Translations under genes and position numbers: made by a program
Shown here: positions 41,070 to 50,214 of the stretch, in pieces
Position numbering within the stretch: position 1 is the stretch's first letter
Layout of the letters: every line of letters starts with the position of its first letter
From: an uncultured Oscillospiraceae bacterium
GTDB lineage: Bacteria; Bacillota; Clostridia; Oscillospirales; Oscillospiraceae
Reading direction: 5' to 3'
Length of the DNA: 64,000 bases
Assembly: GCA_947625045.1 (NCBI GenBank)
Contig: CANQMW010000011.1
Span: forward strand, 29,448 to 93,447
Notes under the pieces: model-generated
The model's database searches: none
What the model was told of the DNA's origin: nothing
The model's input: the letters and a program-made list of their open reading frames with translations, nothing else

Positions 41070-41996
41070 TCAGGACAGATCGATCCGGGGATCGAGCAGC
41101 TTATAGACGATGTCGGCGATGAAGTTCATCGTCACGATGAGAACCGCCAGGAAGATGGTCACGCCCATGATCATCATGTAGTCCGTGCGCAGCATGCTGT
41201 TGACGAACAGACGGCCCAGCCCCGGCACGGAGAAGATGTTCTCCACCACCATAGAGCCGGTCAGGATGCTGGCGATCATGGGCCCGGCGTAGGTCACCAC
41301 GGGGCCCAGGGCGTTTTTCAGCGCGTGCTTGAAAATGACCTTGCTGTTCTTCACACCCTTGGCCCGGGCGGTGCGGATGTAGTCCTGACCCAGCACATCC
41401 AGCATGCTGGAGCGCTCCAGACGGGTGATATAGGCCATGGGGTACAGGCTCAGGGACAGTGTGGGCAATATCATGCCGCCCGACTGGTTCGCCATGGTGG
41501 GCAGCCAGCCCAGCTTCAGGGCGAAGATGATGAGAAGAAGCGTCGCGATGACGAAAGAGGGCATGGACACCAGTGCCGTGGTGACGACCTGCACGACCTT
41601 GTCGATCATCTTTCCCCGGTTGAGGGCCGCGACGGCGCCCAGCACTATGCCCAGCACGATGGCCAGTGCCGCGGCGCCCAGGCCCAGCTTGGCCGAGTAG
41701 GAGAAGCCGTCCTTGATGAGGTCGATGACCGTGGAGCCCACCCACTTGGTGGACAGGCCAAAGTCTCCCCGGAGGATATTTTTCAAATAGTTGACGAACT
41801 GCACAGGCACCGGCTTATCAAAGCCGTACTTGGCCTCCAGCGCGGCGATAACGGCGTCGGATTTCGCCTTTTCCGAGCTGAACGGGCTGGCGGGGATGGC
41901 ATGCATCACGAAGAAAGTGATGGCGATCACCAAAAAGATCGTCAGCACTGCCATCAGAAACCGCTTGAGGATATAGAGCAGCGTCTTTGTGTTCAC
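41070..41996 (-). CDS. oppB: Peptide ABC transporter permease OppB/DppB
   Basis: 308 residues from a GTG at 41996, after AAAGGAGG. Six helices with the family N-terminus LLYILKRFLMAVLTIFLVIAITFFVMH and the EAA loop DYIRTARAKGVKNSKVIFKHALKN. First gene of the oppBCDF-SBP operon. Confidence 0.94.
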   Translation of the reverse strand: MNTKTLLYILKRFLMAVLTIFLVIAITFFVMHAIPASPFSSEKAKSDAVIAALEAKYGFDKPVPVQFVNYLKNILRGDFGLSTKWVGSTVIDLIKDGFSYSAKLGLGAAALAIVLGIVLGAVAALNRGKMIDKVVQVVTTALVSMPSFVIATLLLIIFALKLGWLPTMANQSGGMILPTLSLSLYPMAYITRLERSSMLDVLGQDYIRTARAKGVKNSKVIFKHALKNALGPVVTYAGPMIASILTGSMVVENIFSVPGLGRLFVNSMLRTDYMMIMGVTIFLAVLIVTMNFIADIVYKLLDPRIDLS

Positions 41997-42477
41997 ACAC
42001 TGCGCCTCCTTTCATGAAGCTTTATTATGCCTTTTGCATACAAAAGGCATGTAAGGGCCGGCCCTTACGACGCGGTCGGATATGGCTTATAATATTTCTA
42101 TTTACCATATTTCTGTTTTACTATATTAAAGTAAAAAGCGCAAAAAAGCAAGGTCTGTTTTTCCAATTCGCCTCAAACCGTCGGAAGCTGCGCGATTTTC
42201 GCCATTTTTTACGATGCCCTTCCCCGATGCGGCCGGAAAAGCTGTTGAAAATGACGTATGCGTTCTCTGGTCTTCTCCGGGTGGCCAGCATCGGTCTGGT
42301 GCACCCTTGATCGACGTGCCTGCCATATTTGGCGCAGTGTGAGATAATAAATGTAGGCATGTGAGCCATGCTTGCTGCCATGTCTCCCGGTTTTACACGG
42401 CTATCTCAAAAATTGGTGCAAGCGTGTAAAATCTTTATGGGCGGTTTTTGAATCTCCAAAGGTGACGTGAGAGGGCA
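41997..42477. other. Gene-free, AT-richer leader region of the Opp operon
   Basis: About 480 bases with no credible gene. It holds two adjacent perfect palindromes, ATGCCTTTTG-CATA-CAAAAGGCAT (42027-42050) and GTAAGGGCCGGCCCTTAC (42051-42068), within the probable oppB leader. At 42092-42121 a direct repeat ATATTTCT(A/G)TTT recurs with a period near 15 bases. No -35/-10 pair stands out. The palindromes may be operators or mRNA structures. Confidence 0.6.
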
Positions 42478-42552
42478 CAACGTCGAAAGGCTTCTGTTAA
42501 TTCGAGGTCCTGGCAAGCCAGGCCCCCTCATCGGTCAGAAGCCTTTTTCCTT
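42478..42552 (+). terminator. Structured terminator-like repeat, copy 2
   Basis: Matches the structure after tRNA-Thr (33382-33450): AAAGGCTTCTG / CAGAAGCCTTT stem enclosing the GAGG-CCTGGC-AAG-CCAGG hairpin, followed by TTTTTCCTTCTT. No RNA gene or reading frame precedes it. Confidence 0.85.
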
Positions 42553-42666
42553 CTTCCCGGTATATACTTTCACGCTGCTGTCATCCCGCATCTCGGAATG
42601 AGTTATCTCGGTATCGTCGTCCAGGGTCATACAAACGGGGCCTCAGAGGCATGGGGACCGGGAGAC

Positions 42667-42695
42667 TTTCTATTTTGGCGTTTGCATGCTATAAT
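42667..42695 (+). promoter_or_regulatory. Promoter of yesL-like gene
   Basis: Weak TTTCTA (42667-42672), 17 bases, consensus TATAAT (42690-42695), 23 bases before the GTG start. Confidence 0.55.
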
Positions 42696-42718
42696 GGGCA
42701 GGGAAAGGAGGGAGCGGG

Positions 42719-43363
42719 GTGTTCAGGAACGTATTCAACCCGATGAACGGGTTCTGGCAGGGGCTGGGCCGGGTATGTGACCTGGTGGGCCTGAGCATAT
42801 GCTGGGCGGTATGCTCCCTGCCCGTATTCACCATGGGCGCGGCCACGGCTGCCCTCTACGACGCGGTGTTCCACGGCGTACGCAAGGGGGAGATGGGCGA
42901 TTACAGCCGCTTCTTCCATACCTTCCGGGATAACTTCAAGACCGCGACGCTGGCGACGCTGCCCTTCCTGGCGCTGGCAGCGGGGCTCTTCTATATGTGG
43001 TACGTGGCCTATGTGATGGCGGCGGGGGGCAGCGAGGCGGCCATGGTGTGGCTGTACGCCTGCCGCATCCTGCTACTGGTGCCCCTGGCGGTGTGGCTGT
43101 TTGCCATGTTCACCCTGTCCCGGTTCACCTTCGGCGTCAAGGACCTGCTCATCACGGCGGCGAAGCTGGTCATAGGCCATCTGCCCTCGGCGGCGGTGGT
43201 GGCGCTCATAGGGGAGGAGGCGGCGGTGGCCTGCACAAAGTTTCTTTTTCTGCCGGTGCTGGTCATGCCGGCCCTGGCGGCGCTTCTTTGCTCCCTCTTC
43301 ATGGAGCGCATCTTCGCGCCATACCTGCCCAAGGAGGAGCCGCAGTCGGATGAGAAAGATTAA
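42719..43363 (+). CDS. YesL/DUF624 family membrane protein
   Basis: 214 residues from a GTG preceded by AAAGGAGGG. About five helices; the family N-terminus NVFNPMNGFWQGLGRVCDLVGLSICWAVCSLPVFTMGAATAALYDAV is clear, followed by a basic loop (VRKGEMGDYSRFFHTFRDNFK). DUF624 proteins are habitually encoded with sugar ABC transporters in Firmicutes, which fits the cluster starting here. Function unknown. Confidence 0.88.
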   Translation: MFRNVFNPMNGFWQGLGRVCDLVGLSICWAVCSLPVFTMGAATAALYDAVFHGVRKGEMGDYSRFFHTFRDNFKTATLATLPFLALAAGLFYMWYVAYVMAAGGSEAAMVWLYACRILLLVPLAVWLFAMFTLSRFTFGVKDLLITAAKLVIGHLPSAAVVALIGEEAAVACTKFLFLPVLVMPALAALLCSLFMERIFAPYLPKEEPQSDEKD

Positions 43364-43402
43364 CATAATTCAATTTACATAATATTATATCGGCGCAAAA
43401 AA

Positions 43403-43437
43403 CGGGACCGGCTGAGCCGGTCCCGCGTTCGTTTTTA
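43403..43437. terminator. Bidirectional terminator between yesL and SGNH genes
   Basis: CGGGACCGGCT / GCCGGTCCCG hairpin with AAAAAA on the left and GTTCGTTTTT on the right. Strongest for the minus strand. Confidence 0.88.
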
Positions 43438-44073
43438 TACCAGCGTGGGGACGAGGTCCGCCAGCATGTGAGCAAGCTCACTGTGGCCCTTTTTCGTCAG
43501 GTGCATGTGATCGATGGGGTTGAACTCACAGGCCTCCGCGTCCATGAAGTGGGCGCCGGTGAGCTCGGCGGCCTGCTGAAAGGCGGCGGCCATGCCCAAG
43601 GTGCGCTCCCGGCAGCCCTCGCCCATGGCCGGGTCGAAGAAACCCTCCCCGATGGGGGGCGGGGCCACTACCAGTACGTTGGGGCCCTTTTCCGTCCAGC
43701 ACAGGGTGCTCTGGGCCTTGCGGATCAGCCGCTGCATGGCCACGCCCACCGCCGCGGCGGTGCAGCCGAAGCGCTCCTTAGAGTCGTTGGTGCCCAGCAT
43801 GATGATGAGAAGGTCCACCGGCTCATGGCTGAGAAGGCAGGGGCTTATGTAGTCCACCCCGGCCAAGTCCCCGTGGATGGGGTCGTCGAAGACCGTGGTC
43901 CGGCCGCCGAGACCCTCCTCCAGGCAGAGGTATTCATCCCCCAGCAGGGATTGCAGCACGCAGGGCCAGCGCTCGTCCTCATTGAAGCGGGCGCCGCCGT
44001 CGGCGCAGTCGGTGGGGTCGGCACAGTAGCCGTGGGTGTTGGAGTCACCGAAGCAGACGATGTGTTTTTTCAT
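43435..44073 (-). CDS. SGNH/GDSL-family hydrolase
   Basis: 212 residues. Block I GDSNTHGY (Ser about 10), block II with the Gly, block III GTND (about 94-97) and block V DHMHLTKKGH containing the catalytic Asp-x-x-His-type pair. No signal peptide, so it acts in the cytoplasm. Probably deacetylates or deacylates a sugar or glycoside, judging by its position three bases after a ROK-like gene in an amino-sugar cluster (inference). Confidence 0.88.
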   Translation of the reverse strand: MKKHIVCFGDSNTHGYCADPTDCADGGARFNEDERWPCVLQSLLGDEYLCLEEGLGGRTTVFDDPIHGDLAGVDYISPCLLSHEPVDLLIIMLGTNDSKERFGCTAAAVGVAMQRLIRKAQSTLCWTEKGPNVLVVAPPPIGEGFFDPAMGEGCRERTLGMAAAFQQAAELTGAHFMDAEACEFNPIDHMHLTKKGHSELAHMLADLVPTLV

Positions 44074-44076
44074 GGT

Positions 44077-45462
44077 TCAGCCTCCTATGATGGCCGGCAG
44101 GCTGGCTGCCGCCGCGGACTGGCCCACCCGGCGGAACTTCTCGTCGGGCAGGGCGGGGTGGATGGCCTTGTCCACTTCCGGGTATTCATCGGCCAGTACT
44201 TCTTTGCACTTGGCGAGGATCAGGTCGCCGCCCTTGCCGGACATGACCCGGCCCAGCAGCAGCACATGGCGGAAATGGTAGAGGTCGTAGTAATATGCCA
44301 GGGCGTGGCCCAGGTACACGCCGATAGACTCGTAGATCTTCTTGGCCCGTTCGTCGCCGGCCTCCATCAGCTCCTGCACCGCCTTCAGCTTTTGGGCGGG
44401 GGACAGGCTCTCATCCAGCTGGATGCCGGCGGGGCCGGCCAGCTTGATGACGCCGTCCTGGGAGAAGTACTTGACGCCGCAGCCGATGTCGCCGCTCCAC
44501 TCGTCCCGCATGGCGGCGGGGCTGGCGTCCACGGGCACGAAGGCCAGCTCGTTGAGCCAGCCGGTGATGCATCCGTCGGCGTCCACATAGCCCACCGCCT
44601 CGCTGGTGCCCATGGCGATGCCCAGCACGTTGGGCTCCCCCAGGCTCATCATGCCCGCCAGGGCGGACACGTCGCCGTCGTTGATAACTGCGTAGGGGAC
44701 ATCGCCGAAGGTGTCGGTGATGGCCCGGATGTAGATGTCCTTCACCTTGGCGTCGAAGAGGTCGTCGGGCACCTGCAGGAACAGGCTTGCGCGCATGGTG
44801 CGGTTGTTGATATAGATGCCCGCGGAGGACACGCCCACCGCGTCCACCCGGGGCAGATGCTCCGCGGCGGACTTCAGCGCCGACACGATGCCCTCGTAGT
44901 GGTAGTCCGGGTCGGCGGTGATCTTGGGGTACCACACCACCTCCTCGGAGTAGACGCTCTCCCCGTCGATGACGGCGGAGACCTTCCGGTCGGAGCCGCC
45001 GGCGTCAAAACCGATGCGGCAGCCGTCCAGGTGGCCGCCGATGCGCTGGGGGCTGTCCTTGGCCGCGGGGACTTTATCCACCCGCACCACCTCGAAGGGG
45101 TGCTCGAACACGTGGGCCATGAAGTGGAAGTCGAAATCCTGCTGCCCGCCGTCGGCGTATATGGCCTTGATGGCGTCGCATATGGCCTCGTTCCCGGCCA
45201 GGTATACCCGGAAGCCGCCCTTCATCCACAGGATGGTCTTCACCAGCCGCTCGATGTGATACACATCCGCGTCGAACATGTCCTTCGTGCCGTGGACGAA
45301 GGTGTCGTACACGGCCATCTGGCCGCTTGCCCGCTCCACGGCCACGTGGAAGGGCTCCTTGGCGCCGGCCAGGAATGCCTGGTTGTAGAGGTTCAGGGGG
45401 ATGAAACCCGGGTCCAGCGGGGGGACGTTTTTGACGGTGACTTCAATGCCGAGATGGTTCAT
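44077..45462 (-). CDS. ROK-like (ASKHA) sugar kinase-like protein with long N-terminal extension
   Basis: 461 residues, longer than the usual 290-400. The first 165 residues have no recognised motif; from about 167 the ASKHA fold begins: CRIGFDAGGSDRKVSAVIDG (phosphate 1), VGVSSAGIYINN, INDGDVSALAGMM (catalytic-Asp region) and VLGIAMGTSEAVGY (phosphate 2 / adenosine). The normal CxCGxxGCxE zinc motif of ROK proteins is not visible. It probably phosphorylates a sugar taken up by the nearby ABC system, but a non-kinase sensor role is possible. Divergent from the AGE epimerase. Confidence 0.72.
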   Translation of the reverse strand: MNHLGIEVTVKNVPPLDPGFIPLNLYNQAFLAGAKEPFHVAVERASGQMAVYDTFVHGTKDMFDADVYHIERLVKTILWMKGGFRVYLAGNEAICDAIKAIYADGGQQDFDFHFMAHVFEHPFEVVRVDKVPAAKDSPQRIGGHLDGCRIGFDAGGSDRKVSAVIDGESVYSEEVVWYPKITADPDYHYEGIVSALKSAAEHLPRVDAVGVSSAGIYINNRTMRASLFLQVPDDLFDAKVKDIYIRAITDTFGDVPYAVINDGDVSALAGMMSLGEPNVLGIAMGTSEAVGYVDADGCITGWLNELAFVPVDASPAAMRDEWSGDIGCGVKYFSQDGVIKLAGPAGIQLDESLSPAQKLKAVQELMEAGDERAKKIYESIGVYLGHALAYYYDLYHFRHVLLLGRVMSGKGGDLILAKCKEVLADEYPEVDKAIHPALPDEKFRRVGQSAAAASLPAIIGG

Positions 45463-45652
45463 AGCACATCCTCCTTGTGAGATTTTTTGTAGAAACTATA
45501 TAAAAACTGTTTTCTCTTCTGCCTCTAGGCTACCAGTTTTTTTCAGCTTGTCAAGAGGCGGACAAAAATTTCTTTTCCGCCTCCCGTCCCCTTGACGGGG
45601 GGCGGAAAAGGCAATATGATGGGTCCATCAATATAAAAAGGGGGCTTGCATC
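45463..45652. promoter_or_regulatory. Divergent promoter region of ROK-like and AGE genes
   Basis: Plus: TTGACG (45592-45597), 17 bases, TATGAT (45615-45620). Minus: TTGACA (45549-45554), 16 bases, weak TAGCCT (45527-45532). No clear dyad operator was found. Confidence 0.65.
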
Positions 45653-46891
45653 GTGATAGAGCAGCAAGCGTTTATGAAGGCCAGCCGGGACTGGATGCAG
45701 GGGGAGCTGCGCGCCTGCGTGGACTTCTGGCTCACCCACGGTATGGACCATGAGCACGGCGGGGTGTACACCTGCCTGGACCGGGAGGGGAATATCTACT
45801 CCACCGACAAGAGCGTGTGGATGCAGGGCCGGTGCGGCTGGACCTTCTCCTATCTCTGCCACGTCTATGGCGTGCGGCAGGAGTGGCTGGACGCGGCCAA
45901 GAGCTGCATCGACTTTCTGGAGGAGCACTGCATCAACCCGGCCGCCGCCGGGCGGATGTACTTCACCGTCACGGCGGAGGGCAGGCCCCTGCGTCAGCGG
46001 CGGTACTGCTTCTCCGAGGGGTTCTATGCCCTGGCCAACGCGGAATATTATGGCGTGACGGGCAAAACGGAGCACCTGGAGCGGGCCCGCCGGGCCTATG
46101 AGCTCATATGGCAGCTCAACCAGGGACTCATCCCCGACCCCGCGGGCCTGGGGCCCAAGACCATCCCCGAGACCCGGACAGGCCGGGCCCTGGGCAATCC
46201 CATGATATACCTCAATATCACCTCCGTCATGCGCCGGGTGGACCCGGAGCAGGCGGCTCTCTATGACCAGCGGGCGGCCATCTGCGCGGAGGAGATATTC
46301 AAGTACCACGTAAAGCCGGAGCTCAAGTGCACCCTGGAGAATGTGGACCCGGATGGGGAACCCCGGCTCTACTACACCGAGGGCCGCACCGTGAACCCCG
46401 GTCATGACATCGAGTGCGTGTGGTTCCTGTTGGAGTACGCCAAGCGCACCGGGGACACGGCATTGCGGGATAAGGCCGCCCAGGTGTTCGACTGGGCCAT
46501 CGAGGCCGGCTGGGACGAGGAATACGGCGGGCTTTTGTACTTCACCGACTGCCTGAAAAAGCCCCCCGAGGCCTACGAGCACGACATGAAGCTGTGGTGG
46601 CCCCACAACGAGATACTCATCTCCTCTCTGATGCTCTACCGGGACACGGGGAAGGAGAAGTATCTGGACTGGTTCAAAAAGACTCTGGACTACTGCAAAG
46701 AGCATTTTGCCGACCCGGAAAACGGGGAGTGGTACGGGTATCTGCGCCGGGACGGCCTGCCCACCCAGCCCTCCACCAAGGGCTCCACCTTCAAGGGCCC
46801 CTTCCATCTGCCCCGGTGCCTCATCATGTGCGACATCATGCTGGGCCAGCTTCTGGGAGGCGGCGACGGCGCCTTCGGGCCCGTGGCCTGA
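45653..46891 (+). CDS. AGE-family epimerase/isomerase (N-acylglucosamine 2-epimerase-like)
   Basis: 412 residues from a GTG. The (alpha/alpha)6-barrel family pattern is clear: DHEHGGVYTCLDREG near the start, DKSVWMQGRCGWTFSYL, NPGHDIECVWFLLEYA (catalytic His about 246) and MKLWWPHNEILISSLML (catalytic His about 321 region). It interconverts C2 epimers such as GlcNAc and ManNAc, or mannose/glucose-type sugars; the neighbouring nagA and nagB favour an N-acetylated amino sugar. No NanA lyase or NanE is present nearby. Confidence 0.9.
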   Translation: MIEQQAFMKASRDWMQGELRACVDFWLTHGMDHEHGGVYTCLDREGNIYSTDKSVWMQGRCGWTFSYLCHVYGVRQEWLDAAKSCIDFLEEHCINPAAAGRMYFTVTAEGRPLRQRRYCFSEGFYALANAEYYGVTGKTEHLERARRAYELIWQLNQGLIPDPAGLGPKTIPETRTGRALGNPMIYLNITSVMRRVDPEQAALYDQRAAICAEEIFKYHVKPELKCTLENVDPDGEPRLYYTEGRTVNPGHDIECVWFLLEYAKRTGDTALRDKAAQVFDWAIEAGWDEEYGGLLYFTDCLKKPPEAYEHDMKLWWPHNEILISSLMLYRDTGKEKYLDWFKKTLDYCKEHFADPENGEWYGYLRRDGLPTQPSTKGSTFKGPFHLPRCLIMCDIMLGQLLGGGDGAFGPVA

Positions 46892-46962
46892 GAGCAGGCT
46901 GTATGCCCGTCCCGATGCGGTAGACATAATAAAAATAGTTGTCTGTCCCCGGTGGATTTTTG

Positions 46963-46999
46963 TTGACATTATCCTTGACATACTGTAAAATTTATACAG
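46963..46999 (+). promoter_or_regulatory. Promoter of the sugar transporter operon
   Basis: TTGACA (46963-46968), 17 bases, TAAAAT (46986-46991). A second TTGACA lies at 46975-46980. CTGTA-N7-TACAG (46983-46999) covers the -10 box and is an operator candidate. Confidence 0.8.
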
Positions 47000-47054
47000 C
47001 GTAAAAGTATTTTTGCAAGCAAAAATTATTCAAAATTTTTAAGGAGGACGACCC

Positions 47055-50000
47055 ATGAATATGAAGAGATGGCTCGCTCTGGTGCTGTGCCTGGCGATGA
47101 TCTTCTCCCTTGCGGCCTGCGGCAGCAAGAAGGAAGAGACGGCCGAGGTCACCCCGGAGTCTGAAGCGGCCACGGAAGAGCCCGTGACCGAAGAGGCGAA
47201 AGAGCCCGAGGCAGAAGAGCCCGAGGAGCCTGAAGCTCCCGCCGAGGCGGCCTCGGATACCGAGACCGAGGCCCCCGCGGAGGAGGCCGCCGACGAGGCG
47301 GAGTCCGCCACCGACGCGGAGGAAGCGGTGGATGAGCTGGCCGAGGAGGCCGGCGAGGCCATTGTGGACGCCGCCATCGAGGCCGCTGAGGAAGCGGTGG
47401 AGCCTCCCATGGAAGCGCCTGCGGCGGATATCACGCTGTGGACGTATCCCATCGGCAAGTGGGGGGATGAGGTCACGGTGAAGGAGCTGATCGCCGGCTT
47501 CAATGAGGTGTATCCCGACATCAACGTGACGGTGGAGTATCTTGACTACACCGAGGGCGACAACAAGGTGAACACGGCCATCGAGGGCGGCGTGGCGCCC
47601 GACCTGGTGATGGAGGGTCCCGAGCGCCTGGTGGCCAACTGGGGCGCCAAGGGCCTGATGGTGGACCTGAGTGATATCTGGGACGAGCAGGACACGGAAG
47701 AGGTCAACGCGGCGGTGCAGGCGGCGTGCTTCAACGCAGACGGGGCGCTGTACGAGTACCCCGTGGTCATGACGGCCCACTGCATGGCGATCAACTATGA
47801 CGCGTTCGTGGAAGCGGGCGCGGACCAGTATGTGGACCTGGAGAGCCACACCTGGACGACGGAGCAGTTCATTGACGCTGTGAAGGCGCTGTATGACCAC
47901 TATGGCGACACGGTGGCAGCGGTGTTCTGCAAGGACCAGGGCGGCGACCAGGGCACCCGCGCACTGGTGAACAACCTGTACGGCGGCACGTTCACGAACG
48001 CTGAGCACACGGCCTATACGGCGGATGACGAGGCGAACGCGAAGGCATTGGAGCTGCTGCAGGGCCTGGACGGGATCGCGTTCGACCCGGGCATCAACGG
48101 CGGCGAGGAGATCGCGCTGTTCTATCAGGAAGTGCTGAAGATGGCGTTCTGCTGGAACATCGCGCAGCAGCTGAACCCGAACTCCGCCGGGACGGGGGAA
48201 GAGCTGACGATCAACGGACAGAAGATCGAGTTCATGAGCTTCCCGTCTGAGACGGGAGAGAGCCAGCTCTGCGGCGGCATCTGGGGCTTCGGCATCTTCG
48301 ATAATGGCGATGCTGACAAGATCACGGCTGCGAAGGCGTTCATCAAGTACATGGCGGACAGCAAGGAAGGGCTGACGGCATCTGTGAAGGCGGCGAGCTA
48401 CTTTGCGGTGCGCGACACGGTGGACGGAGAGGACATCTCCGACATCTGGGCGGACAACGCGATCATGGCTGAGTACACGAAGCTGATGCCGTACCTGGGC
48501 GATTACTACCAGGTGGCGGCTGGCTGGACGGAGGCCCGTGCGGAGTGGTGGAACATGCTGCAGCGTGTGGGCACCGGCGGTGATCCCGCCGAGGAACTGG
48601 CCACCTTCGTGACCAACTCCAACGCGGCGGCTGGCTTTGAGGCTCCCGCCGACGAGGCCGAGGCCGCTCCCGCTGAGGAGCCCGAGGCTGCGGAAGAGCC
48701 CGAAGCTCCCGCCGAGGAGCCCGAAACTGCGGAAGAGCCCGAGGCTCCCGCTGAGGAGCCCGTGACCGTGGACGCGGCCGCCGCTTTCGGCGGACTGATC
48801 GCCGCGCTGAGCAATGAGAATGCCGGCATGGCCGACCGGGAGACCGGAGAGCCCGAGGAAGCTGCTGAGGAACCCGAGGAGCCTGCCGAGGAAGAGGCCA
48901 AGGTCAATCCCGCGCTGGTGACCGGCCCCGGCCCCGCGCTGGAGGCCCCTGCGGCGGATATCACGCTGTGGACGTATCCCATCGGCAAGTGGGGGGATGA
49001 GGCCACGGTGAAGGAGCTGATTGCGGGCTTCAACGAGGTGTATCCCGATATCAACGTGACGGTGGAGTATCTGGACTACACCGAGGGCGACAACAAGGTG
49101 AACACGGCCATCGAGGGCGGCGTAGCGCCCGACCTGGTGATGGAGGGCCCCGAGCGCCTGGTGGCCAACTGGGGCGCCAAGGGCCTGATGGTGGACCTGA
49201 GCGATATCTGGGACGAGCAGGACACGGAAGAGGTCAACGCGGCGGTGCAGGCGGCGTGCTTCAACGCGGACGGGGCGCTGTATGAGTACCCGGTGGTCAT
49301 GACGGCCCACTGCATGGCGATCAACTATGACGCGTTCGTGGAAGCGGGCGCGGACCAGTATGTGGACCTGGAGAGCCACACCTGGACGACGGAGCAGTTC
49401 ATTGACGCTGTGAAGGCGCTGTATGACCACTATGGCGACACGGTGGCAGCGGTGTTCTGCAAGGACCAGGGCGGCGACCAGGGCACCCGCGCACTGGTGA
49501 ACAACCTGTACGGCGGCACGTTCACGAACGCTGAGCACACGGCCTATACGGCGGATGACGAGGCGAACGCGAAGGCATTGGAGCTGCTGCAGGGCCTGGA
49601 CGGGATCGCGTTCGACCCGGGCATCAACGGCGGCGAGGAGATCGCGCTGTTCTATCAGGAAGTGCTGAAGATGGCGTTCTGCTGGAACATCGCGCAGCAG
49701 CTGAACCCGAACTCCGCCGGGACGGGGGAAGAGCTGACGATCAACGGACAGAAGATCGAGTTCATGAGCTTCCCGTCTGAGACGGGAGAGAGCCAGCTCT
49801 GCGGCGGCATCTGGGGCTTCGGCATCTTCGATAATGGCGATGCTGACAAGATCACGGCTGCGAAGGCGTTCATCAAGTACATGGCGGACAGCAAGGAAGG
49901 GCTGACGGCATCTGTGAAGGCGGCGAGCTACTTTGCGGTGCGCGACACGGTGGACGGAGAGGACATCTCCGACATCTGGGCGGACAACGCGATCATGGCT

Positions 50001-50171
50001 GAGTACACGAAGCTGATGCCGTACCTGGGCGATTACTACCAGGTGGCGGCTGGCTGGACGGAGGCCCGTGCGGAGTGGTGGAACATGCTGCAGTGTGTGG
50101 GCACCGGCGGTGATCCCGCTGAGGAACTGGCGGTGTTCGCGGAAAATTCCAACGCCGCGGCTGCGGGCTGA
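47055..50171 (+). CDS. Sugar ABC transporter lipoprotein with two near-identical substrate-binding domains
   Basis: 1,038 residues after AAGGAGG. Lipoprotein signal with lipobox SLAACG (Cys about 20). An acidic Glu/Pro/Ala linker (about 25-120) leads to a complete family-1 binding domain (about 124-525), a second acidic linker (about 527-630), and a second complete domain (about 634-1035). The two domains begin ADITLWTYPIGKWGDE and differ at only a handful of residues outside their ends. The repeat unit is 1,530 bases (510 codons). Ordinary binding proteins have one domain and about 420-450 residues. It should bind the sugar imported by the two permeases downstream. A duplication with later homogenisation is likely; an assembly error is not excluded. 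Confidence 0.9.
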   Translation: MNMKRWLALVLCLAMIFSLAACGSKKEETAEVTPESEAATEEPVTEEAKEPEAEEPEEPEAPAEAASDTETEAPAEEAADEAESATDAEEAVDELAEEAGEAIVDAAIEAAEEAVEPPMEAPAADITLWTYPIGKWGDEVTVKELIAGFNEVYPDINVTVEYLDYTEGDNKVNTAIEGGVAPDLVMEGPERLVANWGAKGLMVDLSDIWDEQDTEEVNAAVQAACFNADGALYEYPVVMTAHCMAINYDAFVEAGADQYVDLESHTWTTEQFIDAVKALYDHYGDTVAAVFCKDQGGDQGTRALVNNLYGGTFTNAEHTAYTADDEANAKALELLQGLDGIAFDPGINGGEEIALFYQEVLKMAFCWNIAQQLNPNSAGTGEELTINGQKIEFMSFPSETGESQLCGGIWGFGIFDNGDADKITAAKAFIKYMADSKEGLTASVKAASYFAVRDTVDGEDISDIWADNAIMAEYTKLMPYLGDYYQVAAGWTEARAEWWNMLQRVGTGGDPAEELATFVTNSNAAAGFEAPADEAEAAPAEEPEAAEEPEAPAEEPETAEEPEAPAEEPVTVDAAAAFGGLIAALSNENAGMADRETGEPEEAAEEPEEPAEEEAKVNPALVTGPGPALEAPAADITLWTYPIGKWGDEATVKELIAGFNEVYPDINVTVEYLDYTEGDNKVNTAIEGGVAPDLVMEGPERLVANWGAKGLMVDLSDIWDEQDTEEVNAAVQAACFNADGALYEYPVVMTAHCMAINYDAFVEAGADQYVDLESHTWTTEQFIDAVKALYDHYGDTVAAVFCKDQGGDQGTRALVNNLYGGTFTNAEHTAYTADDEANAKALELLQGLDGIAFDPGINGGEEIALFYQEVLKMAFCWNIAQQLNPNSAGTGEELTINGQKIEFMSFPSETGESQLCGGIWGFGIFDNGDADKITAAKAFIKYMADSKEGLTASVKAASYFAVRDTVDGEDISDIWADNAIMAEYTKLMPYLGDYYQVAAGWTEARAEWWNMLQCVGTGGDPAEELAVFAENSNAAAAG
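47421..48640 (+). repeat. Direct repeat unit 1 (encodes binding domain 1)
   Basis: Matches 48951-50168 at an offset of exactly 1,530 bases. The first 350 bases differ at about a dozen mostly synonymous positions; from about 47,771 to 48,562 I see no difference. Confidence 0.9.
48951..50168 (+). repeat. Direct repeat unit 2 (encodes binding domain 2)
   Basis: Second copy of the unit at 47421-48640; the first clear amino-acid change is Val to Ala in WGDE(V/A)TVKEL, and one is Arg to Cys near the end (LQ(R/C)VGTGG). Confidence 0.9.
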
Positions 50172-50214
50172 GTTTTCCGGCTGAAAGTCAACGGACTTTG
50201 ATTGAATAGGTGCG

